Part shown: positions 44,620 to 53,893 of the stretch, piece by piece | Position numbering within the stretch: position 1 is the stretch's first letter | Layout of the letters: each line of letters opens with the position of its first letter | Source: CAVVJA01 sp963779485 | GTDB lineage: Bacteria; Actinomycetota; Actinomycetes; Mycobacteriales; Jatrophihabitantaceae | Direction of reading: 5' to 3' | NCBI GenBank assembly: GCA_963779485.1 | Contig: CAVZYJ010000013.1 | Coordinates: forward strand, 310,001 to 374,000 | DNA length: 64,000 nt | Position numbers and translations under genes: made by a program | The notes under the pieces: model-generated | What the model was told of the DNA's origin: nothing | What the model saw: only the letters and a program-made list of their open reading frames with translations | Databases searched by the model: none

Positions 44620-46932
44620 TCAGTGTCGGCGGAACGTGCGCCGCAGCCAGCGCACCGAGCCGGGCAGCACCCGCGCCCGAACCCGATCGGCGCGACTGCG
44701 CCGAGACCGGAGTGACTTTTCGACCTCACGGAGATCGCTGACCAGATCCGCCTCGGGCGGGCGATGCGCGGTCGGCGGGGCGTAGCGGGAGATCTCGACC
44801 GCGGTGGCCAAGCTGTGCAGGGCGCCCTCCGCTTCGGATCCCGCGACGGCTTCGTCGCGCAACCACCCCTCGACCTGGCGCGGAGTGCGCACCGGCGACC
44901 ACACGTAACCCAGGTCGGTCGCGGTATCAGCCAGCTCCGCCCAGAGGGGGTCGGGACCCGCGCGCGCGGCCCGAAGCCGAGCGCGCCGGCGGCGTAGACG
45001 CACCGCGCCCGGCGTGAGGAACGCCACCACGGCGAATATCACCACGCCCAGGATCGTCCACAACGGCCAGCCCAGGCCGCCCGAGCCACTCGAGCCACCG
45101 GTCGCCGCCGAGGCCGCCGTCAGCCCGCCCGTCGGCCTCGGAGCGTTGCTCACGCGGGGGACCGCGGTACCCGGATCCGACACGCCCGCCGATTGACCCG
45201 GATGCGGCGCCCACGACAGCGTGGCCTCCCGCAGGGCGTCCACGCCGGCCAACGGCGTCGGATCGAACGGGATCCATCCGGCGCCACCGAAGTAGGCCTC
45301 GACCCAAGCATGCGCGTCATTGGTAGTGACGGAGAACTGCCCGTTTTCGTCGGGGCTTTCATGGGTGTAGCCGATGACCACCCGGGAGGGTATCTCCGCG
45401 ATCCGGAGCATCACCCCCATGGCGGCTGCGTACTGCTGGCAGAACCCGACCCGATTGTTCAAGAAGTCCAACAGATCGCTGCCCGAGGTGCCGGATTTGG
45501 TCTGCAGGCTGTAGGCGAAACGGTTCGCCGGGTTCAGAAAGAATCCGAAGATGGCCCGGGCCTTGTCGTACTCGCTCGTGGCGGTGCCGATGATCTGTCC
45601 GACGAGCGTGTCGACCGCAGACGGCACGGCTGCCACCCGGGTGAGCCGGATCGTCTGTTCCGGCGACAGCGCCTCACCGGCGACGGTCAGGTCCGCGTTC
45701 GACGGCTGGGCCTCGGACACGTCCTCGCTGTAGGTCGTGTCCTTGATGACGCGGTTGGTGACCGCGAGCTGGTTGGTCGGGTTCCAGGAGGCGCTGTTCA
45801 GCCCGGAGATGGCGGTGGGGCTGGCGAAGATCGGCGCATTGCCGCGCAGCGTGGAGTTGATGGTGATCCGAGCCTGGTAGGTGACCTGGCTTCCGGCCAG
45901 GGGAGGATCCGGCGCGAGCGCGGAGCCCAGCCCGACCAGCCCCTGGTTGTCACCGGACGGTGTCCACGCCTTCCCGTTGTACGTGTCCAGGACCTCCTGG
46001 CGCAGGTAGAACGGCTCGTGCTTGGGATCACCGAGGTACTGGACGCTGAGCAGCTGCATCGGACTGGACCGGGTCAGCTGGCCGCGGAGGGCGGCTAGCG
46101 GGTCGAGGGCCACTCCCGCAGTGCCGTTGCCGTCGCCGAGGCCATTGCCCCCGCCATCGTGCAAGGCGTCGGCGACCACGTTCACGCCCCTGATCGGGAG
46201 CAGGAACGGTATGCACAAGGCGGCAGCGATCGCAATCACCCCGATGCGCCGCCCGGACAGCGCCTGCACCGGCGTCGGCCGGGCCCCGGCCATCCGGGGC
46301 ATCACCCGGCCCCACCGCGCCAGCTCGTCACGACGATCGGACGCCAGCAGGAGCAGGTAGCCGGCGGCGGCGGCCGCGAACCACACCAGGCCAACCGGAT
46401 GGCGTGGCACCGCGCCGGCCACTGTCATGATCACGAGGAAGGGAATGCCGGCAAGGGCGGGACGCCGGGCCACGACGGCAATCAGGTCGATCGCGATGGC
46501 GAACAGCGCGGCCTGGGCGGCGAGAACCATCTGGATCGCGACGGTGGACTGCAGCGGGGCGACGTCGTCGCGGATCGAGTCACGCACGTCGGCGTTCAGG
46601 ACCGCCACGTCCTTCCACGCGCCGGGTCCCGGAATCAGGCCGGCTATGGCGTTGTCCGGAACATAGCGGTGGGTCAGGTAACAGACGGCGAGCAGCAGCC
46701 CCGGGAGCAGGTGCCAGACCTTGGGCTGGGAGTACAGCCGGAGCGCGGCCGCCGGGACCACGACCAAGGCCATCACGACCCAGGTGTCGGTGAGCCAGCC
46801 CCAGTCGGTGAATAGCTCACGGAGCGGGAGCACGGCGAGCGCGGAGGCGACCAGGCCGGCCATGGTCCGCCGGAAGTCGGCGGAGGCACCCACTGAGCTG
46901 GATCCGATCGCGGTGATCACCCGGCTGGTCAT
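44620..46932 (-). CDS. Transglutaminase-like membrane protein (TgpA/DUF3488 family)
   Basis: The 770-residue protein has several N-terminal transmembrane helices, then a large extracellular domain with a transglutaminase core whose catalytic triad is visible: Cys in VGFCQQYAAAMG, His in NDAHAWVEAYF, Asp in WIPFDPTPL. A further C-terminal membrane helix (WPLWTILGVVIFAVVAFL) and a basic cytosolic tail follow. With the MoxR ATPase and DUF58 protein it forms a conserved three-gene operon of unknown process, thought to act on the cell envelope. The ATG lies in the ATGA overlap with the DUF58 gene. Confidence 0.87.
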   Translation of the reverse strand: MTSRVITAIGSSSVGASADFRRTMAGLVASALAVLPLRELFTDWGWLTDTWVVMALVVVPAAALRLYSQPKVWHLLPGLLLAVCYLTHRYVPDNAIAGLIPGPGAWKDVAVLNADVRDSIRDDVAPLQSTVAIQMVLAAQAALFAIAIDLIAVVARRPALAGIPFLVIMTVAGAVPRHPVGLVWFAAAAAGYLLLLASDRRDELARWGRVMPRMAGARPTPVQALSGRRIGVIAIAAALCIPFLLPIRGVNVVADALHDGGGNGLGDGNGTAGVALDPLAALRGQLTRSSPMQLLSVQYLGDPKHEPFYLRQEVLDTYNGKAWTPSGDNQGLVGLGSALAPDPPLAGSQVTYQARITINSTLRGNAPIFASPTAISGLNSASWNPTNQLAVTNRVIKDTTYSEDVSEAQPSNADLTVAGEALSPEQTIRLTRVAAVPSAVDTLVGQIIGTATSEYDKARAIFGFFLNPANRFAYSLQTKSGTSGSDLLDFLNNRVGFCQQYAAAMGVMLRIAEIPSRVVIGYTHESPDENGQFSVTTNDAHAWVEAYFGGAGWIPFDPTPLAGVDALREATLSWAPHPGQSAGVSDPGTAVPRVSNAPRPTGGLTAASAATGGSSGSGGLGWPLWTILGVVIFAVVAFLTPGAVRLRRRRARLRAARAGPDPLWAELADTATDLGYVWSPVRTPRQVEGWLRDEAVAGSEAEGALHSLATAVEISRYAPPTAHRPPEADLVSDLREVEKSLRSRRSRADRVRARVLPGSVRWLRRTFRRH

Positions 46933-48299
46933 GCCCGCTCGGCTCTCGCCGAGGCGCCGCTGCTGAGCATTGCCCGCTGACCCATGAGTTGCTGCCAGAC
47001 GAACGGCGTGGTGTCGGCCGACGTGGCGCGCGCCACCCACCATCCGGCCGCTCGGAGTGTCTCGGCGGCCGACGCGTCGAACCCGGTGGCTGACCGTTGC
47101 GACCCGGGGCTGGTCGTCGCTGCGTGGCGGTGCCAGGTCGCGGTGTCGAGCAGGATCACCAGCGGCGCGCGGCTGGACCCGCGGCCCTGGATGGTGGCCA
47201 GCCCGCGAGCGCCGGCGAGGTCGAGCCGGCCGAGTACGGCGATGACCGTGGAGTCCCGCCCGGCGTGGCGGACTATCGGCACCAGCTCGTGCACGTCGGC
47301 GATGCCGCTCGCCCGGACCTCGGCGAGGTGCTCGACGAGATCCGTGGCCCCGGCCAGATGGATACGCTCAGCATCGGCCACCGTTTCCACCAGGCTGAGC
47401 TGCCGCCCCTGATGGGCGAGGTGGCTCCCGATGCTCGCGACCGCGCTGATCGCCCACTCCAGACTGCTCGTTCGGCGGATGTCCACCGGTGGCTCGTCCG
47501 GGTGCGCCGCCGGTATGGGCGACGCTCCGATCGCCGTCTCGTGCGCACCCGCGCGCAGGTCCAGCACGAGCGTGGCGTGGCCCTGCCACGGTCGTTCCTC
47601 GTGGCGCACCATGAGCGTGCCCACCCGGGCGGTGGATCGCCAGTGGATCTTCCGCAGGTCGTCGCCGTACCGGTACTCGCGGGTCGAGGCGTCGTCAGCA
47701 CCATGCGAGCCGATCGAGTGACTTCCGGCATTCTCGCCGACATCCACCGAATACGGCGGCTGGGCGGCCGGAAGCGCGTCGACGACCGGTGTGACCACGA
47801 AGGACGACGTCGCGGTGAACGACCGTGAGGTGTCGATCAGCCCGAACGGATCGGTGAGCCGCATCCGCAGTGGACCCGCGCCGTATCGCCCGCGGCCGAG
47901 CCGCGGCAAGCGGTAGGCGACGCTGCGGGACTCCCGCCCGGCGAGGCCGTCCAGCGCGAACCGAGCTCGACCGGTGATCTGAACCGGCAACCGGTCCTCC
48001 AGCATGAGCGGCCCGGTGGGCAGCACCGACCGGTTCGTCACGGTGAGCGCGACCGACACGTCGGTGCCGAGCGTGGAACGGGCTGGGGTGACCGAGCGCC
48101 GGCTCGCGATCGTCAGCTGGGACCGGTTGACCACGAGGGCCGCGACGATCGGTGCGGCGAGGACCAGGCAACCGGCGCGCACGAGGTCGATGCTGCCGAA
48201 CAGCAGCCCGCACAGGAGGGCCGTGATGCCCGCGGCCAGCAAGCATCGTCCGCGGGTCGTGAAGCCGGCGCGCAGCCGTTGGAAACCGGGGAGCGCCAT
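46929..48299 (-). CDS. DUF58 domain protein
   Basis: The 456-residue protein has two N-terminal hydrophobic helices (CLLAAGITALLCGLLFGSI, AGCLVLAAPIVAALVV), a beta-rich domain and the DUF58 signature DDLRKIHWRSTARVGTLMVR, followed by a von Willebrand-A-like C-terminal half (ATLVLDLRAG, VIAVLGRLDL). DUF58 proteins pair with MoxR ATPases as their presumed substrates or adaptors. The start at 48299 gives a 13-base gap to the MoxR stop at 48313. Confidence 0.85.
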   Translation of the reverse strand: MALPGFQRLRAGFTTRGRCLLAAGITALLCGLLFGSIDLVRAGCLVLAAPIVAALVVNRSQLTIASRRSVTPARSTLGTDVSVALTVTNRSVLPTGPLMLEDRLPVQITGRARFALDGLAGRESRSVAYRLPRLGRGRYGAGPLRMRLTDPFGLIDTSRSFTATSSFVVTPVVDALPAAQPPYSVDVGENAGSHSIGSHGADDASTREYRYGDDLRKIHWRSTARVGTLMVRHEERPWQGHATLVLDLRAGAHETAIGASPIPAAHPDEPPVDIRRTSSLEWAISAVASIGSHLAHQGRQLSLVETVADAERIHLAGATDLVEHLAEVRASGIADVHELVPIVRHAGRDSTVIAVLGRLDLAGARGLATIQGRGSSRAPLVILLDTATWHRHAATTSPGSQRSATGFDASAAETLRAAGWWVARATSADTTPFVWQQLMGQRAMLSSGASARAERA

Positions 48300-48312
48300 G
48301 ACTCCAACTCTC

Positions 48313-49308
48313 CTAGAGCCGCGCTGTCTGATCGCTGGGGATGGGCACGGAGCCCACGACCTTCGCCAACGCATCTTCGGCGGTACGCCCGCTGATCTGC
48401 GTTTCCGCGGTGAGCAGCAGCCGGTGGGCGAGCACCGGACTGGTCAGTCCCTGGATGTCGTCGGGAATCACGTAGTCCCGGCCGCCGAGCGCGGCCCAGG
48501 CCTTCGCGGCGCGCAGCAGCTGGAGGGTGGCTCGAGGTGAGGCGCCCAGTCGCAGGTCGGGCGACTGCCGGGTGGCTTCGGCCAGGTCGACGGCGTAGGT
48601 CTTGATCGACTCGGCGACGTGGACGGCGCGTACGGCCTCGATCAGCGCTCGCACCTCGCGAGCGTCCGACACCGACAGCAGGGTGTCGAGGGGATCGACG
48701 CTGGCGTGTTCGGCCAGCATTGCCATCTCCGCGGCGTGGTCCGGATAGCCCATCGAGATGCGGGCTGTGAACCGGTCCCGCTGCGCCTCGGGCAGCGGGT
48801 AGGTCCCTTCCATGTCGATGGGATTCTGGGTTGCGAGCACAAGGAAGGGCGATCCGACCGGATAGGTCACACCGTCGACGGTGACCTGGCGTTCCTCCAT
48901 GCACTCCAGCAGCGCCGCCTGCGTTTTCGGCGATGCCCGGTTGATCTCGTCTCCGACGACGATATTGGCGAACACCGGGCCCGGCTTGAACTCGAAGTCC
49001 CGGGCCTCGGCGTTGTAGACGCTGACGCCGGTGATGTCGCTCGGCAGCAGGTCCGGGGTGAACTGCACGCGACGCACGGTGCAGTCGATGGAGCGCGCGA
49101 GCGCCTTGGCGAACTTCGTCTTGCCGACGCCGGGCACATCTTCGATCAGCAGATGGCCCTCCGCGAGCAGGACGGTGAGACCGAGTCGGATCGTGTCCGC
49201 CTTGCCTTCGATCACCTGCTCGATATTGGCGGCAATGCGCTGCCCCGCCGCCGCGACGTCGCCAACCGCGCCGGGCGTCACGACACCGTCCGGGTACCCC
49301 TCGTCCAC
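48313..49308 (-). CDS. MoxR-family AAA+ ATPase
   Basis: The 331-residue AAA+ ATPase has Walker A LIEDVPGVGKTKFAKALA, Walker B NIVVGDEINRASPKTQAAL, sensor 1 PFLVLATQNPIDMEGTYPLP, and the arginine region EAQRDRFTARISMGYP. MoxR proteins act as chaperones or regulators of metal- or VWA-containing partners. First gene of the DUF58-transglutaminase operon, with a GGGAGG ribosome site before the GTG at 49308; the reading frame continues further upstream without a ribosome site. Confidence 0.88.
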   Translation of the reverse strand: MDEGYPDGVVTPGAVGDVAAAGQRIAANIEQVIEGKADTIRLGLTVLLAEGHLLIEDVPGVGKTKFAKALARSIDCTVRRVQFTPDLLPSDITGVSVYNAEARDFEFKPGPVFANIVVGDEINRASPKTQAALLECMEERQVTVDGVTYPVGSPFLVLATQNPIDMEGTYPLPEAQRDRFTARISMGYPDHAAEMAMLAEHASVDPLDTLLSVSDAREVRALIEAVRAVHVAESIKTYAVDLAEATRQSPDLRLGASPRATLQLLRAAKAWAALGGRDYVIPDDIQGLTSPVLAHRLLLTAETQISGRTAEDALAKVVGSVPIPSDQTARL

Positions 49309-49475
49309 GCGGCCTCCCAGTCGACCCCACCCCGGCCGCGCCGTCGGCAACCGTGTGCATATCGAGTATTGCCGAGCGCGCCGATCTAGGCATCCCGCCC
49401 GTGGCCACAGCCGGCAATCGAATCTCTGACAAGTGATCATTTCGGCCGTTCCGCACCTGGTGTGTCTTGCCTCAA

Positions 49476-49510
49476 GTGGAGGTAAGTGGGGTAAGGTGGG
49501 GCTCTGTGGG
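49476..49510 (+). promoter_or_regulatory. MraZ operator: four GTGGR repeats at 10-bp spacing
   Basis: GTGGA, GTGGG, GTGGG and GTGGG start at 49476, 49486, 49496 and 49506, exactly 10 bases apart with 5-base spacers. Tandem TGGG-like direct repeats of this period ahead of mraZ are the DNA target of MraZ itself. They lie 45-80 bases before the mraZ ATG. The rest of the gap back to the MoxR gene (49309-49475) shows no gene. Confidence 0.82.
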
Positions 49511-49554
49511 GGGATCATCCATCGGCGGGGCGATCGGGTGGGGAGGCGGCCGGC

Positions 49555-49986
49555 ATGTTTCTCGGCACGCACACTCCTCGACTCGACGACAAGGGCCGAC
49601 TCGCCCTACCCGCCCGATTCCGGCCCGACCTCGAGGCGGGCCTGGTGATCACCAAAGGGCAGGAACGTTGCCTGTTCGTGTTCCCGGTCACCGAGTTCAG
49701 TCGTATCACGGAGGGCCTACGCACCGCTCCGGTCACCGATCGTCGAGTGCGGGACTACAGCCGGGTGTTCTTTGCCAGCGCCTCCCACGAGCTTCCCGAT
49801 GGTCAGGGGCGGATCACCGTGCCGCCCGCGCTGCGGGACTACGCCGGGCTCCACAAGGACTGCGTCGTGATCGGCGCAAACACCCGCGTCGAGGTCTGGG
49901 ATGCGGCGGGCTGGCGCGAGTACCTCGACCGCACCGAGCAGGCGTTCGCCGACGCAGAGGAGGTGGTCATCCCCGGACTGCTGTGA
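49555..49986 (+). CDS. mraZ: Transcriptional regulator MraZ
   Basis: The 143-residue protein has two SpoVT-AbrB-like DNA-binding halves: FLGTHTPRLDDKGRLALPARF and FFASASHELPDGQGRITVPPALRDYA, each with the D-x-K/Q-G-R motif. MraZ forms a ring that binds the repeats in front of its own gene and represses the dcw cluster. The ATG at 49555 follows GGGGAGGCGG. It is the first gene of the division cluster, followed by a 188-base gap before rsmH. Confidence 0.95.
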   Translation: MFLGTHTPRLDDKGRLALPARFRPDLEAGLVITKGQERCLFVFPVTEFSRITEGLRTAPVTDRRVRDYSRVFFASASHELPDGQGRITVPPALRDYAGLHKDCVVIGANTRVEVWDAAGWREYLDRTEQAFADAEEVVIPGLL

Positions 49987-50009
49987 CGGCCCGCTGACGC
50001 CACGACGTC

Positions 50010-50160
50010 CGCTTCGGCCTCCTCCCGTCGCGACCGTCCCTTCCTGGGGCACCTTCCCCGGCCCCAAGCAGGTCGTACGGACGACGGGTGGGGACCCGAG
50101 CCGACGTCCCTCACCGGCCCGGACCGGAGTCCTCGCGCGGACGCGATCAACCCGACACGA
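50010..50160 (+). ncRNA. Candidate mraW RNA motif in the mraZ-rsmH gap
   Basis: The 188-base untranslated gap between mraZ and rsmH is GC-rich with several potential stems, such as TGGGGCACCTTCCCCGGCCCC and GTCGTACGGACGAC-like segments near 50050-50090. A structured RNA called the mraW motif has been described at this position in actinobacteria. The match here rests on position and local stems only; the consensus could not be aligned. Confidence 0.4.
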
Positions 50161-50174
50161 ACCAGGGACGACAC

Positions 50175-51176
50175 ATGCCGATGGATGCACCACCCGAGCG
50201 GTCCAGCGGCGCCGCGCGTCCGTCGCCCGGAGGGGACCGTCATGTCCCGGTGCTGCTCGACCGGGTGCTCGACCTGCTCGCTCCCGCCGTCGCCGATCAC
50301 CCGGCCGTGGTGGTCGACGCGACAATTGGTCTCGGCGGGCACGCCGAGGCGCTGCTCTCGGCGCACCCGCAGCTGACCCTCGTCGGGCTCGACCGTGACC
50401 CGGTCGCGTTGGCGCGCAGCCGGGAACGCCTGATCCGGTTCCAGGCCCGAGTGCACCTGGTCCACGCGATCTACGACCGGCTGACCGACGTACTGGCCGA
50501 ATTCGGTCGCCCGCTCGTCGACGGCGTGTTGTTCGATCTCGGGGTGTCGTCCATGCAACTCGACGATGCGCAGCGCGGATTCTCCTACGCCAGCGACACC
50601 GGCCTCGACATGCGCATGGACCAGGGGCGCGGACAGTCCGCGGAGGACATCGTCAACGGGTACTCGACCGCCGAGCTGGCTCGGGTGCTACACGACTACG
50701 GCGAGGAGCGATTTGCCCGGCGCATCGCGCAGGCGATCGTCCGGGCTCGAGCGAGTGGCCGGATCACCTCCAGTGCCGCGCTGGCCGCGCTCGTCCGCGA
50801 CGCCATCCCCGCGGCCACCCGACGGACCGGCGGCCACCCGGCCAAACGCACCTTCCAGGCACTGCGCGTCGAGGTCAACGACGAGCTCGGCGCCCTGGCG
50901 GCGGCGCTTCCGGCGGCCGTGTCCGCCCTGCTGGTCCGTGGTCGGATCGTCGTGCTGTCCTACCACTCCCTGGAGGACCGCCTGGTCAAGCGGCAGCTCG
51001 CCGAACTCGCTCGGGACAGCACGCCGGCCGGCCTGCCGGTCGTCCTGGCCGAGCGCGGACCGCAGCTGCGGCTGCTCGCTCGGGGCGAGGGCCCGAGCGA
51101 GGCCGAGGTCGCCGCTAATCCCCGGTCGGCGTCGGTCCGATTGCGAGCGGCCGAACGCATTCGAGCCGCATCGTGA
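50175..51176 (+). CDS. rsmH: 16S rRNA m4C1402 methyltransferase RsmH (MraW)
   Basis: The 333-residue enzyme methylates N4 of C1402 in 16S rRNA. It shows HVPVLLDRVLDLLAPAV, the SAM site VVDATIGLGGHAEALLSAHP, LDRDPVALARSRERL, GVLFDLGVSSMQLDDAQRGFSY-type SSMQLDDAQRGF, and VVLSYHSLEDRLVKRQL. A GTG-initiated reading frame from 50088 is longer, but ATG 50175 (or 50181) fits the family and follows GGGACGAC. The TGA overlaps the ftsL GTG. Confidence 0.94.
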   Translation: MPMDAPPERSSGAARPSPGGDRHVPVLLDRVLDLLAPAVADHPAVVVDATIGLGGHAEALLSAHPQLTLVGLDRDPVALARSRERLIRFQARVHLVHAIYDRLTDVLAEFGRPLVDGVLFDLGVSSMQLDDAQRGFSYASDTGLDMRMDQGRGQSAEDIVNGYSTAELARVLHDYGEERFARRIAQAIVRARASGRITSSAALAALVRDAIPAATRRTGGHPAKRTFQALRVEVNDELGALAAALPAAVSALLVRGRIVVLSYHSLEDRLVKRQLAELARDSTPAGLPVVLAERGPQLRLLARGEGPSEAEVAANPRSASVRLRAAERIRAAS

Positions 51177-51781
51177 CGCGGGTCGTGCGGCCGGAACCGG
51201 TCTCGGCTCGCTGGACCAAACCGACGTTGTCGGCGGCCGCGCTGCGGGCCTCCTCCGGCCGGCGGACGGCGCGGCGGACCGCTCCGCGTCGGGCACCGTT
51301 CGTCGTGCTCGTCTGCGGGCTGCTCGCCGGTGGCCTGTGCGTCCTGGTGGTGCTGAACACCGCGTCGGCCGCGGCCGAGCTGCGTCGGCACGATGTCGCG
51401 GTGGCCAACGCCGCCCTGGCCGAAGACCTCGAGCAGCTGCGGTCCCAGCTCGCGGCCAGCGAGGCGCCGGGTGCGCTGGCCGCGGCTGCCGCCAAGCTCG
51501 GCATGGTGCCGAACGGGATTCCGGCCTTCCTGACCATCGCGCCGAATGGCAAGGCCACCGTGCTCGGCAGCCCGAGTCCCGCCGCACCCGCCGCGGTGCC
51601 GGTGCCGCCCATCGCCAAGACCACCCCGACCGTCTCCACGACCCGCGCGCCGGCGCCTACCCCTACCGGATCCGGACATCGCGCACCGGCTCGGACATCT
51701 CCGGCGACGAAGCCGACTGCGACGCCGACACCCACGCCGACGCCGGTCACGCAGGCGCCTCTGCCCGGAGGGCCTCGATGA
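51173..51781 (+). CDS. ftsL: Cell division protein FtsL-like
   Basis: The 202-residue bitopic membrane protein has a basic cytosolic N-terminus, one helix (FVVLVCGLLAGGLCVLVVL), a short periplasmic coiled coil (ELRRHDVAVANAALAEDLEQL) and a long Pro/Thr/Ala-rich tail. FtsL/DivIC-type proteins recruit FtsQ/FtsI into the divisome. The tail (about 95 residues) is longer than in most FtsL proteins. It has a GTG start, and its stop overlaps the ftsI ATG (ATGA). Confidence 0.82.
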   Translation: MTRVVRPEPVSARWTKPTLSAAALRASSGRRTARRTAPRRAPFVVLVCGLLAGGLCVLVVLNTASAAAELRRHDVAVANAALAEDLEQLRSQLAASEAPGALAAAAAKLGMVPNGIPAFLTIAPNGKATVLGSPSPAAPAAVPVPPIAKTTPTVSTTRAPAPTPTGSGHRAPARTSPATKPTATPTPTPTPVTQAPLPGGPR

Positions 51782-53892
51782 CCGAGCGCCCGCCGCCGGC
51801 ATCCCGCCCGCGGCGGCCCGGCCCCGGTTCCGGCGGACCGATGGCACCCCCACCGCCGCCGCCCGCCCGGCCGCCCCGGCAAGCGACCCCACCGGCTCGC
51901 GGAACGGCACCCCGTCCGCACTCGATGCCCTACCCGCCGCGCCCACCTCGGAGTGGTCCGACGTACGGCCCGCAGCCGCCGCATGCCCCCCGCCCGACGT
52001 ACCGCCCTCATCCGCCGGGCGTTGCGTTCTCTCCGCCGCGGGGCGCCCAACCGCGGGCGGGGCGGCCGATACCGGCATCGCAGGCTCGGCCGGTCCGGCG
52101 GCCGCCCCGACGCCGGCCGGCGCTCCGGCTGGGCCGGCGGGATCGCCGGCTGACGATTGCGCTCGCCGTCGTCGCCGTGCTGCTTCTCGTGATTGGCGGC
52201 CGCCTCGTCCAGCTGCAAGCCGTCGACCACGCGGACTACGCCGGAGCGGCGGCCGCCCAGCGGGTGAAGGTCGTTCCGGTCCATGCCCTGCGCGGATCCA
52301 TCCTGGATCGGGATGGCACGCCGCTCGCCTTCACGTCCGGGGCGCAGGACATCACCGCCGATCCGACTCAGGTGCCGCCGACGGAGCGGCTGAACACCGC
52401 CATCGCCCTGGCGCCCCTGCTGTCCAAGCCGGTCCTGACCGTCATGGCCGACCTTGCCAAGCCCGGCCAGTACTCGCTGCTCGGTACGGCCCTGGACAGC
52501 CAGGCCGCCAGCCAGATCGAAGATCTCGACCTCCCGGGTATCTACACGCAGCCGACGACCCAGCGGGAGTACCCGGGCCGGACGACCGCGGCCAACGTGA
52601 TCGGCTTCGTGCACTCCGACGGGAACGGTGCGGCCGGCATCGAAGCCGCGTACAACGACGTGTTGGCCGGGCGGGACGGCACGCTGACGTATGCGGTGGA
52701 CGGCCGGGGCCGAGTCAACCCGAACGGACCTAACGTCGCCCGCACTGCGGTGGACGGCGGGAGCGTCCGGCTGACGCTCGATCAGGATCTGCAGTACACC
52801 GTGCAGGGCTATCTCGATGCCGCGGTGGCCCAGTCCCAGGCGCGGGGTGGGCAGGTCGCAGTCTTGGATGCGCACACCGGCCAGGTATTGGCGCTGGCCT
52901 CCTCGGCGACGTTCAACCCGGCCGATCCGGCCTCGATCACCGACCAGTCGACGCGCGACCCGGCCATCCAGTCGGTGTTCGAACCGGGTTCGGTGAACAA
53001 GCTCGTGACGTTCTCGGCCGCGTTGGAGAAGGGCCTGATCAAGCCGTCGACCGTCTTCAGCGTGCCGGACACGATCGAGATGGGCGGCATCTCGGTGCAC
53101 GACGCGTGGTCACACCCCACCCAGCGGTTCACCGCCACCGGAGTGCTGGCGGCCTCGTCGAACGTCGGCACCCTGGAACTCGCCCAGCAGGTCGGCCCGG
53201 TGGCCTGGTACGACTACGAGCGGCAGTTCGGCATCGGCACCCAGACGGGGATCGAGCTTCCCGGCGAAAGCGGCGGGATCCTGCCTCCGATGTCGAGCTG
53301 GTCCGATGCCACCTTCGCGAACGTGCCGATCGGGCAGGGCGAAGCCATGACGATCCTGCAGCTGGCCTCGATGTACCAGACGGTCGCCAACGACGGCGTT
53401 CGGGTACCCCCGCGGATCGTCGAGTCGGTGACCAGATCAGATGGATCGACCGCGTCGGAGGCGACACCCGAGGGCAGCCGCGTCGTCAGCGTCAAGACCG
53501 CGCAGACGGTGCGCACCATGCTCGAGTCGACGATCCTGCCCGGCGGTACGGGTGTGAAGGCGGCGATTCCCGGCTACCGCGTCGCTGGGAAAACCGGCAC
53601 GGCCCAACAGCCCGATCCGGCTCGAGGTGGCGCGTACAGCGACTCGATGTACTGGGACACCTTCGCCGGCATCGCGCCCGCGGACCACCCGCAGTTCGTC
53701 GTGGCCATCATGATCGACAACCCGGCCCACGGCCTGCACGGCGGGGACGTGGCTGCCCCCCTGTACAACCAGATCGGCGCGTACTACGTGCAGCAGGCCC
53801 GGATCCCTCCGTCCGGCTCGCAATCCGTGCACGTGCCGCTTCTGATCTGCGACGAATCCACCCGCGAGCAGTACGGCAGTAGCGTGTGCTGA
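51778..53892 (+). CDS. ftsI: Septal peptidoglycan transpeptidase FtsI (PbpB)
   Basis: The 704-residue class B PBP cross-links septal peptidoglycan. Residues 1-124 are a Pro/Arg-rich cytosolic extension, then a membrane helix (LTIALAVVAVLLLVIGG), the PBP dimerisation domain, and the transpeptidase with S405-V-N-K408 (FEPGSVNKL), S-S-N at 460-462 and K605-T-G (AGKTGTA). The reading frame continues upstream into rsmH and ftsL as shadow sequence. It is the target of beta-lactams. The Pro-rich extension resembles mycobacterial PbpB but is longer than in most bacteria. Confidence 0.93.
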   Translation: MTERPPPASRPRRPGPGSGGPMAPPPPPPARPPRQATPPARGTAPRPHSMPYPPRPPRSGPTYGPQPPHAPRPTYRPHPPGVAFSPPRGAQPRAGRPIPASQARPVRRPPRRRPALRLGRRDRRLTIALAVVAVLLLVIGGRLVQLQAVDHADYAGAAAAQRVKVVPVHALRGSILDRDGTPLAFTSGAQDITADPTQVPPTERLNTAIALAPLLSKPVLTVMADLAKPGQYSLLGTALDSQAASQIEDLDLPGIYTQPTTQREYPGRTTAANVIGFVHSDGNGAAGIEAAYNDVLAGRDGTLTYAVDGRGRVNPNGPNVARTAVDGGSVRLTLDQDLQYTVQGYLDAAVAQSQARGGQVAVLDAHTGQVLALASSATFNPADPASITDQSTRDPAIQSVFEPGSVNKLVTFSAALEKGLIKPSTVFSVPDTIEMGGISVHDAWSHPTQRFTATGVLAASSNVGTLELAQQVGPVAWYDYERQFGIGTQTGIELPGESGGILPPMSSWSDATFANVPIGQGEAMTILQLASMYQTVANDGVRVPPRIVESVTRSDGSTASEATPEGSRVVSVKTAQTVRTMLESTILPGGTGVKAAIPGYRVAGKTGTAQQPDPARGGAYSDSMYWDTFAGIAPADHPQFVVAIMIDNPAHGLHGGDVAAPLYNQIGAYYVQQARIPPSGSQSVHVPLLICDESTREQYGSSVC

Positions 53893-53893
53893 C

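Noticed and set aside
44434..44715. 94-residue plus-strand reading frame between alkB and the transglutaminase gene
   Set aside because: It begins inside the -10/LexA box of alkB, spans hairpin-repeat copy 3 and overlaps the transglutaminase 3' end; its composition is Arg/Pro/Ser shadow sequence.
50566..51777. Long in-frame extension of ftsI upstream of 51778
   Set aside because: It lies within rsmH and ftsL in another frame and is low-complexity Arg/Pro sequence; the ATG at 51778 overlaps the ftsL stop as expected.
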